6,767 nucleotides of DNA from Acidimicrobium sp. (GCA_003535455.1 DOHD01000054.1:8630-15396); one strand, 5' to 3'. Counted from the stretch's first letter, positions 1 through 5,885 are shown. The notes: generated by a model not told the origin, from the letters alone. Numbers and translations: made by a program.

Positions 1-369
1 ACGCGAGTTTTCGGCGCGCTTGACACCCTTGAAAACCTCAAAAAAGGCGGACGAATTAGCGGCGCAAAAGCCTTTGTAGCCACGGCCTTGTCGATCAAGC
101 CAATCGTTGAAGTGCGCGATGGCAAAATTGTCGAAGGCGGCAAAGAGCGAACCCGAAGTAAAGCCCTGGCTTTTTTGATCGAAAAGGTCAAATCGGCCGG
201 TGAGATCACGAATCTGGCTGTGCTTCACGCTCAATGCCCCGACCTTGATGCGTTTGTTGACCAACTAAAAACTGTTTATTCAGGAGAAATCATCGTCGGC
301 GAGGTCGGTTCGGTAATTGGTTCGCACACTGGTGTCGGCACAATGGGTGTGACTTTTCAAGTCAAATAA
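1..369 (+). CDS. DegV family (fatty-acid-binding) protein, C-terminal part
   Basis: The frame is open from the first base of the window to a TAA at 367-369, so the gene is cut by the left edge and about 122 residues remain. The visible part matches the C-terminal lobe of DegV proteins. It has a TLENLKKGGRISG stretch, then SIKPIVEVRDGKI with the turn Gly, then a KERTRSKAL helix start, and near the end the GVGTMGVTF strand that corresponds to the GPGALGV-type lipid-pocket motif. DegV proteins bind a single fatty acid; in Firmicutes some act as FakB partners of a fatty-acid kinase, but whether this one does is not visible. A TTG at 88 could be read as a start, but the strong family match upstream of it shows that it is internal. 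The gene ends 84 bases before the kinase. Family assignment is firm, and the specific role is unknown. Confidence 0.88.
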   Translation, partial: TRVFGALDTLENLKKGGRISGAKAFVATALSIKPIVEVRDGKIVEGGKERTRSKALAFLIEKVKSAGEITNLAVLHAQCPDLDAFVDQLKTVYSGEIIVGEVGSVIGSHTGVGTMGVTFQVK

Positions 370-418
370 CCGGTCTTTGAAAGTTCAAAAAATTTTCGCC
401 GACTGACATTCCCCACTT

Positions 419-440
419 CGCTAGGCGCGCAGAACTAGCG
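419..440. repeat. Inverted repeat upstream of the kinase gene
   Basis: CGCTAG (419-424) and CTAGCG (435-440) form a perfect 6-bp inverted repeat around a 10-base loop, ending 13 bases before the kinase ATG. A second short palindrome, TTTGAA-AG-TTCAAA, lies at 376-389. No T-run follows either one, so neither looks like a classic terminator. They could be an operator or a leader hairpin that limits access to the weak ribosome-binding region, or chance. I see no convincing -35/-10 pair in this 84-base spacer. Confidence 0.3.
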
Positions 441-453
441 TCAAAGTTCACAG

Positions 454-2091
454 ATGAGCCCCGAACAAGCCGAACAATTTGACGATCCGAAACGCCTTTT
501 GGGCGGCAGATATCGGCTCGACCGACAAATTGCGCGGGGCGGTATGGCTGAAGTTTGGCTTGGTTTTGACACATTTTTGAACCGCCAAGTTGCTGTCAAA
601 CTATTGAAGCCCCAATTGGTGAGTGACCCCGTCGTCGCCGAAAGATTTCGGCGCGAAGCGATCGTCTGTGCTGGTTTAAGTCATCCGAATATCGTCGCCG
701 TTTACGACACCGTCGAACATGAATCTCAGCAAGCGGTGGTGATGCAATACGTTCAAGGAAAATCTCTTCGCGAACTTTTGGATCGACGAAAACGTCTCGG
801 GCCGTTGTTGACGATTCATATGGGCGCCGCGATGGCTGCCGCACTTGATGTCTCTCATCGTGCAGGTCTCGTGCATCGCGATGTCAAACCAGGCAACATT
901 TTGTTGACGCCTGACGGCAAATTTTTGCTGGCCGATTTCGGAATCGCCAAGGCGCTAGTTGCCTCTGGAGAAGACCTGACGCACGACAACATCATGATGG
1001 GAACGGCGAAATATCTTTCGCCCGAACAAGTGCGCGGCAAACCTCTCGACGGTCGGGCAGATCTCTATGGGCTCGGCTTGGTGCTCTATGAATGTCTTGC
1101 TGGTCGAGTGCCGTTCTTGGGCGAGACCGACGCCGACACCGCATTGGCTCGACTACAACGCGAACCAACTGACCTGGCGCATTTGCGTCCGTCGCTCGCA
1201 CCACAACTTGTGCGCGTTATTCACAAACTGTTGGCGCGAAACCCAGACCATCGATATGCCACCGGCGAAGAGACCCGTGTCGCGTTGATGCAGGCACTGA
1301 GCGCACAGAACGATTACACGACTTCGATGACGCCACCTAGTGGAGCAACACCACCTAAACCACTCAGGCGCGCGATGACCAGCGACGAATCTTCGGTCGC
1401 ACAAATTCCTGGGCAACCGGTGCTTGAGACGGCGGTGAACGCGACGCCGGCAAAAAACATTCGTGATCCGCGTGCGCAAAAAGGCACGCCTCGCTTTGCC
1501 TCACTGCCGCCAAGTACAAAAATTTTGGGGTTGATCGCATTGGCGATGAGTGCTGCCGTATTATTCGTCGGTTTTCGATCTAACTCGACACAACAAATTG
1601 AGACACCAGTAGTTGAAAGCGTCTCCGTAGACCAATCGCCTATCACGATTTCGCGAATGGTTAGCTTTGACCCCAACGGTGACGACGCCCAAGAAAATGA
1701 GGCTCAAATTTGGGCGTTGCGCGATGGCAATCCAAAAACTGCATGGACTACCGACTGTTATGCAAATCAGTTTTTCGGTACAAAAGAATACGTCGGTGTA
1801 TTGATCGAACTTTCGCGCGCAACTACCGGCGTTTTACAGGTTGGCATGAAAAACGGTCCGTGGTCACTCGAGATTTACACCGCCAACGGGTCGGCCCCGA
1901 GCCGACTCGAGCAGTGGGGCGCTCGTGCTGGCGCAGACTACAACACGCGTCGCGGTGTCGCTCAATTCGTGGTGCCAAGCGAAGCGCAATTTATTTTGCT
2001 TGTATTGCGAGAAGTTGGTACAAGCGTGCAATGCAGTGCAAAAAATCCATACCAAGGAGTAATTCAAGACATCTCGTTTAACGCGGCATAA
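454..2091 (+). CDS. Transmembrane Ser/Thr protein kinase with extracellular galactose-binding-like domain
   Basis: A 545-residue PknB-type (Hanks) kinase that transfers phosphate from ATP to Ser/Thr of cytoplasmic partners. The kinase domain spans about residues 20-283. It shows the glycine-rich loop IARGGMAEVWLG (26-37), VAVK lysine K49, the helix-C glutamate E68, HRDVKPGN (141-148, catalytic D143), DFG (161-163) and an activation loop MMGTAKYLSPE with T184. All catalytic residues are present, so it should be active. A Pro/Thr/Ala-rich juxtamembrane linker (about 284-354) leads to one transmembrane helix (about 356-374). The outer part (about 380-545) carries FDPNGD, an Asp-Gly-Asn-Pro-x-Thr-Ala-Trp-Thr-Thr segment near 424-433 and a late PSEAQFILLVLREVG strand. 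This resembles the discoidin/NedA-like domain at the C-terminus of mycobacterial MviN (Rv3910). C435 and C527 could form a disulfide. The ATG has no strong Shine-Dalgarno sequence. The substrate is unknown; the downstream CwlM-like protein is a candidate from mycobacterial precedent. Confidence 0.93.
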   Translation: MSPEQAEQFDDPKRLLGGRYRLDRQIARGGMAEVWLGFDTFLNRQVAVKLLKPQLVSDPVVAERFRREAIVCAGLSHPNIVAVYDTVEHESQQAVVMQYVQGKSLRELLDRRKRLGPLLTIHMGAAMAAALDVSHRAGLVHRDVKPGNILLTPDGKFLLADFGIAKALVASGEDLTHDNIMMGTAKYLSPEQVRGKPLDGRADLYGLGLVLYECLAGRVPFLGETDADTALARLQREPTDLAHLRPSLAPQLVRVIHKLLARNPDHRYATGEETRVALMQALSAQNDYTTSMTPPSGATPPKPLRRAMTSDESSVAQIPGQPVLETAVNATPAKNIRDPRAQKGTPRFASLPPSTKILGLIALAMSAAVLFVGFRSNSTQQIETPVVESVSVDQSPITISRMVSFDPNGDDAQENEAQIWALRDGNPKTAWTTDCYANQFFGTKEYVGVLIELSRATTGVLQVGMKNGPWSLEIYTANGSAPSRLEQWGARAGADYNTRRGVAQFVVPSEAQFILLVLREVGTSVQCSAKNPYQGVIQDISFNAA

Positions 2092-2123
2092 ACAACAAAA
2101 ATTTTAAGCGTTAGTCTGACTAC

Positions 2124-2450
2124 GTGATCTCTAACCCGTTTACAGACCCAAAGTGGGCGACAAAAACAGTTGCGGCGATCGATCGCTTCGTTGACTTTGT
2201 CAGCGACAAAACCACTCGACCAATCGCCAATCTGGTGCGTCTCATCGTTTTTGGGATTATCGCCATGGTCGCCGCAACCACAATCGTGGTTCTCGCGCTT
2301 ATCGGCATATCGCGCGCACTCAATGAACTGCTCGATAGGTGGTTGACCCGTCAAGACGCGGTGTGGGTGTCTTACTTTGTTTTGTCATTTATTTTTGTGG
2401 CAATTGGTGCATGGTTGATGCGCAAGAGATATCCGAGCAAACAAAAGTAA
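2124..2450 (+). CDS. Small two-helix membrane protein, function unknown
   Basis: A 108-residue protein starting at GTG 2124, 32 bases after the kinase stop. It has a soluble N-terminus (about 1-35) rich in charged residues, including the segment FVDFVSDKTTRPIANLVRL. A first hydrophobic helix (about 39-62), a short charged loop with NELLDRWLTRQD, a second helix (about 80-98) and a basic tail MRKRYPSKQK follow. The positive-inside rule puts both ends in the cytoplasm and the loop outside. There is no recognisable Shine-Dalgarno sequence, and the gene ends 13 bases before trxB, so it is probably co-transcribed. The layout is like small actinobacterial holin-like or phage-holin-superfamily membrane proteins, but I cannot assign a family from sequence alone. 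In mycobacteria this place between the mviN-like ectodomain gene and trxB holds sigM and its anti-sigma gene, and this protein resembles neither in length or motifs. Confidence 0.82.
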   Translation: MISNPFTDPKWATKTVAAIDRFVDFVSDKTTRPIANLVRLIVFGIIAMVAATTIVVLALIGISRALNELLDRWLTRQDAVWVSYFVLSFIFVAIGAWLMRKRYPSKQK

Positions 2451-2463
2451 AACGAGGTAGAAA

Positions 2464-3414
2464 ATGTCTTCAGAAAATGTGCGTGACGTAATCATCATTG
2501 GTTCAGGACCTGCAGGATTGACCGCAGCTATTTATACTGCTCGCGCAAATCTTGCGCCTTTGGTAATCGAAGGTGAACCTTCGAGCACATCTGATCAACC
2601 TGGTGGCCAATTAATGTTGACCACCGAAGTCGAGAACTTTCCCGGGTTTCCAGACGGTGTCATGGGTCCAGAATTGATGCTTAAGTTTCGCGAGCAAGCC
2701 GCACGATTCAACGCCGAGTTCATCACCGAAAAAGTCACCAAAGTCGACTTCTCGGCACGGCCGTTCAAAGTGTGGGTTCGCGATGAGATGCATCTAGCCA
2801 AATCGGTGATCGTCAGCACTGGTGCACAGTCGTTGATGCTGGGCCTTGAAAATGAACAACGTTTTTATGGTCATGGTCTTTCGTCATGCGCCACTTGCGA
2901 CGGATTCTTTTTCAAGGGTCAGGAGATTGTCGTCGTTGGTGGCGGTGATTCGGCAATCGAAGAAGCCTCATTTTTGACAAAATTCGCCACGAAAGTCACA
3001 CTCGTGGTACGACGAGATGTGTTGCGTGCCTCGAAAATCATGCAACAACGCGCAAAAGATAATCCGAAAATCGAAATCAAATGGAATTCGCAGGTCACCG
3101 AACTGTTCGGCACAGAAAAACTCGCCGGTGTCGGGTTGACCGACACTGTCACCGGTGAAAAATCGAAACTTGATGTGACGGGGTTGTTCGTGGCCATCGG
3201 TCATCGTCCGAATACCGATCTTTTCAAGGGCGTTCTCGACATGCTTGACAACGGCTACTTAAAAACAAAATCGGGTTCTTCGTACACCAACATCCCCGGG
3301 GTGTTTGCTTGCGGTGACGTGCAAGACCACACATATCGCCAGGCGATTACCGCAGCAGGTTCTGGTTGCATGGCTGCCATCGACTGCGAACGATGGCTTG
3401 AGTCACAGCACTAA
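2464..3414 (+). CDS. trxB: Thioredoxin-disulfide reductase (NADPH)
   Basis: A 316-residue flavoprotein of the usual length for low-molecular-weight bacterial thioredoxin reductase. It moves electrons from NADPH through FAD to the thioredoxin encoded next door. The FAD-binding loop GSGPAG is at 13-18, the redox pair CATC at 142-145 followed by DG, the NADPH-binding loop VGGGDSA at 158-164, and the C-terminal FAD motif GDVQDHTYRQAITAAGSG at about 284-301. The 2'-phosphate-binding segment reads VRRDVLR (182-188). It keeps the three arginines of the usual HRRxxxR pattern but has Val in place of His. The ATG at 2464 is preceded by GAGG at 2454-2457 with six bases between, which fixes the start. 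It lies 13 bases after the small membrane protein gene and 63 bases before trxA, so it forms a redox pair in one likely operon. Confidence 0.97.
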   Translation: MSSENVRDVIIIGSGPAGLTAAIYTARANLAPLVIEGEPSSTSDQPGGQLMLTTEVENFPGFPDGVMGPELMLKFREQAARFNAEFITEKVTKVDFSARPFKVWVRDEMHLAKSVIVSTGAQSLMLGLENEQRFYGHGLSSCATCDGFFFKGQEIVVVGGGDSAIEEASFLTKFATKVTLVVRRDVLRASKIMQQRAKDNPKIEIKWNSQVTELFGTEKLAGVGLTDTVTGEKSKLDVTGLFVAIGHRPNTDLFKGVLDMLDNGYLKTKSGSSYTNIPGVFACGDVQDHTYRQAITAAGSGCMAAIDCERWLESQH

Positions 3415-3465
3415 ACAAGACCCAACTAGTAACCTGAACTTGTTCGCACCTCTGGGCGACTTGAC

Positions 3466-3471
3466 GAAAGG
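3466..3471 (+). promoter_or_regulatory. Ribosome-binding site of trxA
   Basis: GAAAGG at 3466-3471 stands six bases before the ATG at 3478. It supports this start for thioredoxin. The preceding 50 bases after trxB contain no clear terminator, so read-through from trxB is expected. Confidence 0.6.
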
Positions 3472-3477
3472 CTTTAA

Positions 3478-3816
3478 ATGTCCGATGGCATCATCACTCT
3501 GACTAGCGCAAACTTTGACGAGACAGTTAAGTCTGCGACGACACCAATCGTCGTCGACTTTTGGGCCGAATGGTGCGGGCCATGCAAAGCGATTGCGCCA
3601 GTGCTCACCGAAATCGCCAAAGAGCAAACTGGCGTAGTAACTATCGCCAAACTTAATGTCGACGACCACGGTGATATTGCACAACGGTTTGGTGTCATGA
3701 GTATTCCGACGTTGTTGGTGTTCAATAACGGCGAAATGAAGAAAAAAATGGTTGGTGCAAAAGGCAAAACTCAATTGCTTGCGGAGATCGCAGAATTTAT
3801 CCCGAAAAAGAGTTAG
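3478..3816 (+). CDS. trxA: Thioredoxin
   Basis: A 112-residue classical thioredoxin, full length for the family. It reduces protein disulfides in the cytoplasm and is recharged by the thioredoxin reductase just upstream. The active site is WCGPCK with cysteines C33 and C36, preceded by VVDFWAEW containing the buried aspartate D27. The conserved cis-proline is P77 in SIPTLLVF, and the late glycine motif VGAKGK is at about 92-97. The start at ATG 3478 has a good Shine-Dalgarno sequence. The 3' end is unusual: the last codons contain a run of five A and a G (3805-3810) just before the TAG at 3814-3816, and the next gene's protein homology begins in the -1 frame across this stop (see the extension entry and findings). 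Assignment is firm. Confidence 0.97.
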   Translation: MSDGIITLTSANFDETVKSATTPIVVDFWAEWCGPCKAIAPVLTEIAKEQTGVVTIAKLNVDDHGDIAQRFGVMSIPTLLVFNNGEMKKKMVGAKGKTQLLAEIAEFIPKKS

Positions 3817-3884
3817 CCGTCGGCGACAGCCACGACGCTGTCGGAGACCTGCAGCGCCGACTTGGTGAGGCTGGTCTACTCGAT
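3804..3884 (+). other. In-frame coding extension of the CwlM-like gene, no usual start codon
   Basis: Read in the frame of the CwlM-like gene, this stretch translates to residues including LAVGDSHDAVGDLQRRL and then GEAGLLD. That is the standard opening of a peptidoglycan-binding (PG_binding_1) repeat, G-D-x-x-x-A-V-x-x-L-Q-x-x-L. It matches the opening of the second repeat of the same protein, LLRGDDVAKLQLMLSRLGF. The frame is open back to a TAA at 3726-3728 but contains no ATG, GTG or TTG before TTG 3885, which lies inside the repeat. Possible starts are ATT at 3795, which has GGAG at 3783-3786 eight bases ahead, or CTG at 3849. Alternatives are a -1 ribosomal shift from trxA or a base error. 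That this stretch is translated is an inference from homology. Confidence 0.6.
3824..3843 (+). repeat. Hairpin just after the trxA stop
   Basis: CGACAGC (3824-3830) and GCTGTCG (3837-3843) form a perfect, GC-rich 7-bp stem with a six-base loop. It begins eight bases after the trxA stop. No T-run follows, so it is not a normal intrinsic terminator, and it probably lies within the coding part of the CwlM-like gene. It could stabilise mRNA, affect translation coupling, or stimulate a frameshift at the A-run 14 bases upstream. Confidence 0.45.
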
Positions 3885-4793
3885 TTGTCGCGAGTGACTA
3901 TAAACGAGTTTTGTGAAGCTACACGAAACGCAGTCGCCGCGTTTCAAAAGCTTCGCTCGATACACATATCTGGGGTCTGCGACCAGACGACTTGGCTGAC
4001 CCTTGTCGAATCATCGTTCGAGTTGGGTGATCGGCTTCTTTATTTGACTTCTCCCCTACTGCGAGGTGACGATGTCGCCAAATTGCAACTGATGTTGTCA
4101 CGACTTGGTTTTGATTGTGGTCGTGTCGACGGTTTTCTCGGCAAAATCACGGCGAAGATAATCACCGAATTTCAACAAAACTACGGTTTAGTTCCTGATG
4201 GTATTTGCGGACCACAAACTCTGCAGGCGTTGATTCGCGCAAGTCGCAACTCAGGCGCCGGCCCAGGTGTTGGCATCGTTCGCGAAAGACACACGTCGGC
4301 GAAATATCCGCAAGATCTTGCCAAACTTCGCATCGTCATCGGGCAATTTACAGAACTCGATCGGTTGACGAATGATCTTGCCGACAGATTGCGATCGCAA
4401 CATACAAATGTTGCTTTGATCAACGATGTCGATCAGCGTCGACACGCGCAATTAGCAAACGATTTTGCCGCCAACCTTTACATCGGCATCGACGCTCGCG
4501 ATCAACAGATTTGTGACATCGCCTACTATCACACTGAAGGTTTTCATTCGGTGGCCGCCCATGTTTTTGCAACTCTCGCCGCCGAAAAAATCGAACGGTC
4601 AGCACCGTGGTTTAAGCCAACTGTCAGTGGTATGCGCCTACAGGTTTTGCGTGAAACATCGATGCCGGCAGTTGTCTGTGGATTTGGACCTATTACTCGA
4701 GTTACACCGCACAGTGCAGTGATTGCCGATGATTTGGCGAATGCACTGTCTAGTTGGGTTAAAACAACATCAGTGAAATTAGCCAATAAATAA
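3885..4793 (+). CDS. cwlM: CwlM-like protein: peptidoglycan-binding repeats plus degenerate amidase_3 domain
   Basis: 302 residues are counted here from TTG 3885, the first usual start codon; the real protein likely begins near 3795 (about 332 residues). Numbering below uses TTG 3885. The rest of PG-binding repeat 1 covers 1-43 and complete repeat 2 covers about 57-118 (VDGFLGKIT, FQQNYGLVPDGICGPQT). An N-acetylmuramoyl-L-alanine amidase (amidase_3) fold follows, about 128-292. The fold is recognisable from the end pattern LQVLRETSMPAVVCGFGPI and the middle block LANDFAANLYIGIDAR. The zinc-site residues are missing: the GHGG-type first histidine reads VIGQ (151-154), the SIH histidine reads GID (201-203), and the catalytic glutamate before GF is C265. 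Hydrolysis is therefore not expected. Mycobacterial CwlM is a similar non-enzymatic regulator that activates MurA when phosphorylated by PknB. There is no signal peptide, so it should act in the cytoplasm. The C-terminal tail has TTS (294-296), a possible phosphosite. It is probably in one operon with trxB-trxA. Confidence 0.85.
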   Translation: MSRVTINEFCEATRNAVAAFQKLRSIHISGVCDQTTWLTLVESSFELGDRLLYLTSPLLRGDDVAKLQLMLSRLGFDCGRVDGFLGKITAKIITEFQQNYGLVPDGICGPQTLQALIRASRNSGAGPGVGIVRERHTSAKYPQDLAKLRIVIGQFTELDRLTNDLADRLRSQHTNVALINDVDQRRHAQLANDFAANLYIGIDARDQQICDIAYYHTEGFHSVAAHVFATLAAEKIERSAPWFKPTVSGMRLQVLRETSMPAVVCGFGPITRVTPHSAVIADDLANALSSWVKTTSVKLANK

Positions 4794-4795
4794 TG

Positions 4796-4828
4796 GGATA
4801 ACTCCTTCTTTATTCCACAGAGTTATCC
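4796..4828. repeat. 9-bp inverted repeat between cwlM and parB
   Basis: GGATAACTC (4796-4804) pairs perfectly with GAGTTATCC (4820-4828) around a 15-base pyrimidine-rich loop. It begins two bases after the stop codon of the CwlM-like gene. There is no T-run after the right arm. The right arm runs into a perfect DnaA box, and the left arm holds the same TTATCC core in reverse. It may serve as a transcript end structure for the CwlM-like operon, as a DnaA-binding arrangement, or both. Confidence 0.55.
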
Positions 4829-4831
4829 ACA
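4823..4831 (+). promoter_or_regulatory. Perfect DnaA box (TTATCCACA)
   Basis: TTATCCACA at 4823-4831 matches the consensus DnaA-binding 9-mer exactly. A near copy with one extra T, TTATTCCACAG, lies at 4810-4820, and a reversed TTATCC core lies at 4796-4801. This is fewer boxes than a full oriC needs. It may be a DnaA titration or regulatory site in the origin-proximal region. The chromosome context (ParABS nearby) makes a functional box more likely than chance. Confidence 0.6.
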
Positions 4832-4846
4832 GGTTGTGAGCAACCT
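4831..4846. repeat. Short hairpin in the convergent spacer
   Basis: AGGTTG (4831-4836) and CAACCT (4841-4846) make a 6-bp stem with a TGAG tetraloop, directly next to the DnaA box. It is too weak and lacks a T-run on the plus strand, so I do not call it a terminator. Confidence 0.3.
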
Positions 4847-4901
4847 TAACTAAGGGTTTAGCGTCAACTTAAAGGTGAGTCTTAGTCTCTGTAACACGAA
4901 T

Positions 4902-4921
4902 CGCAAACTTGGTTGCGTTTT
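4902..4921 (+). terminator. Possible weak plus-strand terminator overlapping the parB 3' end
   Basis: CGCAA (4902-4906) pairs with TTGCG (4913-4917) around a six-base loop and is followed by TTTT (4918-4921). It would end transcripts of the CwlM-like operon before they run antisense into parB, whose stop codon overlaps it. The stem is only five base pairs, so it is weak at best. Confidence 0.35.
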
Positions 4922-5885
4922 AATCTGAAACTGCAGGACCTTCGGTCATGGCACGATAAATGCGTTCAAGATCATTTAAGTCGGCGAACTCAATTACAAC
5001 TCGACCACGCCCGTTGCTCGCAGTTACCGAAACGTTTGTTGCTAGATGTTCGCCCAGAAGTTTTTCAAGTTCGACGATGCCTGGCGACGGAAGCATGACC
5101 GTGCGAGATTTTGTTGATGTACTATTTTTGGTACTGTTCGTTTTTTTATCCGATTTTGTGGTTCGTATATCACGACCCAAATTTTGTCGAACGGCTTCTT
5201 CGACCGCACGCACAGTCCAATTTTCGTCTGCACACTGACGCGCGAGTTTTTCTTGAGACGGTCGATCAGTGATCGCGAGCAAAGCTCTGGCATGACCACC
5301 AGAGAGGCGACCGTCGGCAAGAAGTTGCAAAATTGAAGGTGGAAGAGACAGCAATCGCAACGAGTTTGTAATTGCTGAGCGGGTCTTGCCCACTTTTTCG
5401 GCAACCTGTTCGTGTGTCATTTTGAAATCATCAAGCAATTGTTTGAATGCTGCAGCCTCTTCTAGGGGTGTGAGGTCTTGGCGATGCAGGTTCTCTACGA
5501 GTGCATGTTCAACTGAAGCAACATCGTCGGTTTCGCGAACCAGCGCAGGAACCAATGTCAATTTTGCGATTTGAGATGCGCGCCAACGGCGCTCGCCCGC
5601 AATTAACTCGAATTCACCAGATTTGCCTGGCTTGGGTCGAACAAGAATCGGCTGTAAAACGCCAACGGCACGAATTGATGCGGCAAGTTCGTCTAAAGCA
5701 CCTTCATCAAAGTGCACTCGAGGTTGATTTGGGTTTGGTGAGATCGATTTAACATCCAAGTTGCGCAGACCTAATGCGTTGCCGCTACCACTACCGCCGT
5801 TATCGTCATCACGTGCGGGCTTGCGCGGATCGCGACCCGGAATTAACGCATCTAAACCTTTACCTAGACCTGTTGGACGGGCCAC
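4920..5885 (-). CDS. parB: Chromosome-partitioning protein ParB
   Basis: A 321-residue ParB/Spo0J protein. ParB binds parS, loads onto DNA as a CTP-dependent sliding clamp and stimulates ParA to move the origin region apart. It opens with the conserved ParA-stimulating segment LGKGLDALIPG (7-17). A Gly/Asp/Ser-rich linker (about 18-38) follows, then the NPNQPR box (51-56), the CTP-binding GERR motif (97-100) with WRAS after it, and ENLHRQDLTPLEEA (131-144). A helix-turn-helix (about 154-178, HEQVAEKVGKTRSAITNSL) and LSGGHARALL (194-203) complete the DNA-binding core. A Lys/Thr/Ser-rich linker (about 240-264) joins the C-terminal dimerisation domain (about 266-315). The start is GTG at 5883-5885, fixed by AAAGGAGAT at 5891-5899. 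The gene overlaps the end of parA by 26 bases. All key motifs are intact, and the assignment is firm. Confidence 0.97.
   Translation of the reverse strand: MARPTGLGKGLDALIPGRDPRKPARDDDNGGSGSGNALGLRNLDVKSISPNPNQPRVHFDEGALDELAASIRAVGVLQPILVRPKPGKSGEFELIAGERRWRASQIAKLTLVPALVRETDDVASVEHALVENLHRQDLTPLEEAAAFKQLLDDFKMTHEQVAEKVGKTRSAITNSLRLLSLPPSILQLLADGRLSGGHARALLAITDRPSQEKLARQCADENWTVRAVEEAVRQNLGRDIRTTKSDKKTNSTKNSTSTKSRTVMLPSPGIVELEKLLGEHLATNVSVTASNGRGRVVIEFADLNDLERIYRAMTEGPAVSD

Noticed and set aside
88..369. A short 93-residue gene starting at TTG 88
   Set aside because: DegV-family sequence continues in frame to the left edge, so TTG 88 is an internal leucine of a longer gene.
1314..1676. A 120-codon open frame on the minus strand inside the kinase gene
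   Set aside because: It lies wholly antisense to a well-supported kinase, has no recognisable domain and its composition is that of a mirrored coding frame.
1710..2081. A 123-codon plus-strand frame overlapping the kinase ectodomain
   Set aside because: The kinase frame there is supported by ectodomain motifs; the overlapping frame is rich in Arg and Cys and resembles no family.
3403..3774. A 123-codon open frame on the minus strand across trxA
   Set aside because: It is antisense to a certain thioredoxin gene and shows no family motif or ribosome-binding site.
4794..4919. The spacer between cwlM and parB as a complete replication origin
   Set aside because: Only one perfect DnaA box and two partial ones are present, with no clear AT-rich unwinding region; dnaA itself is not in the window.
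5042..5404. A 120-codon open frame on the minus strand within parB in another frame
   Set aside because: parB is full length with all motifs intact; this second frame has no domain features.
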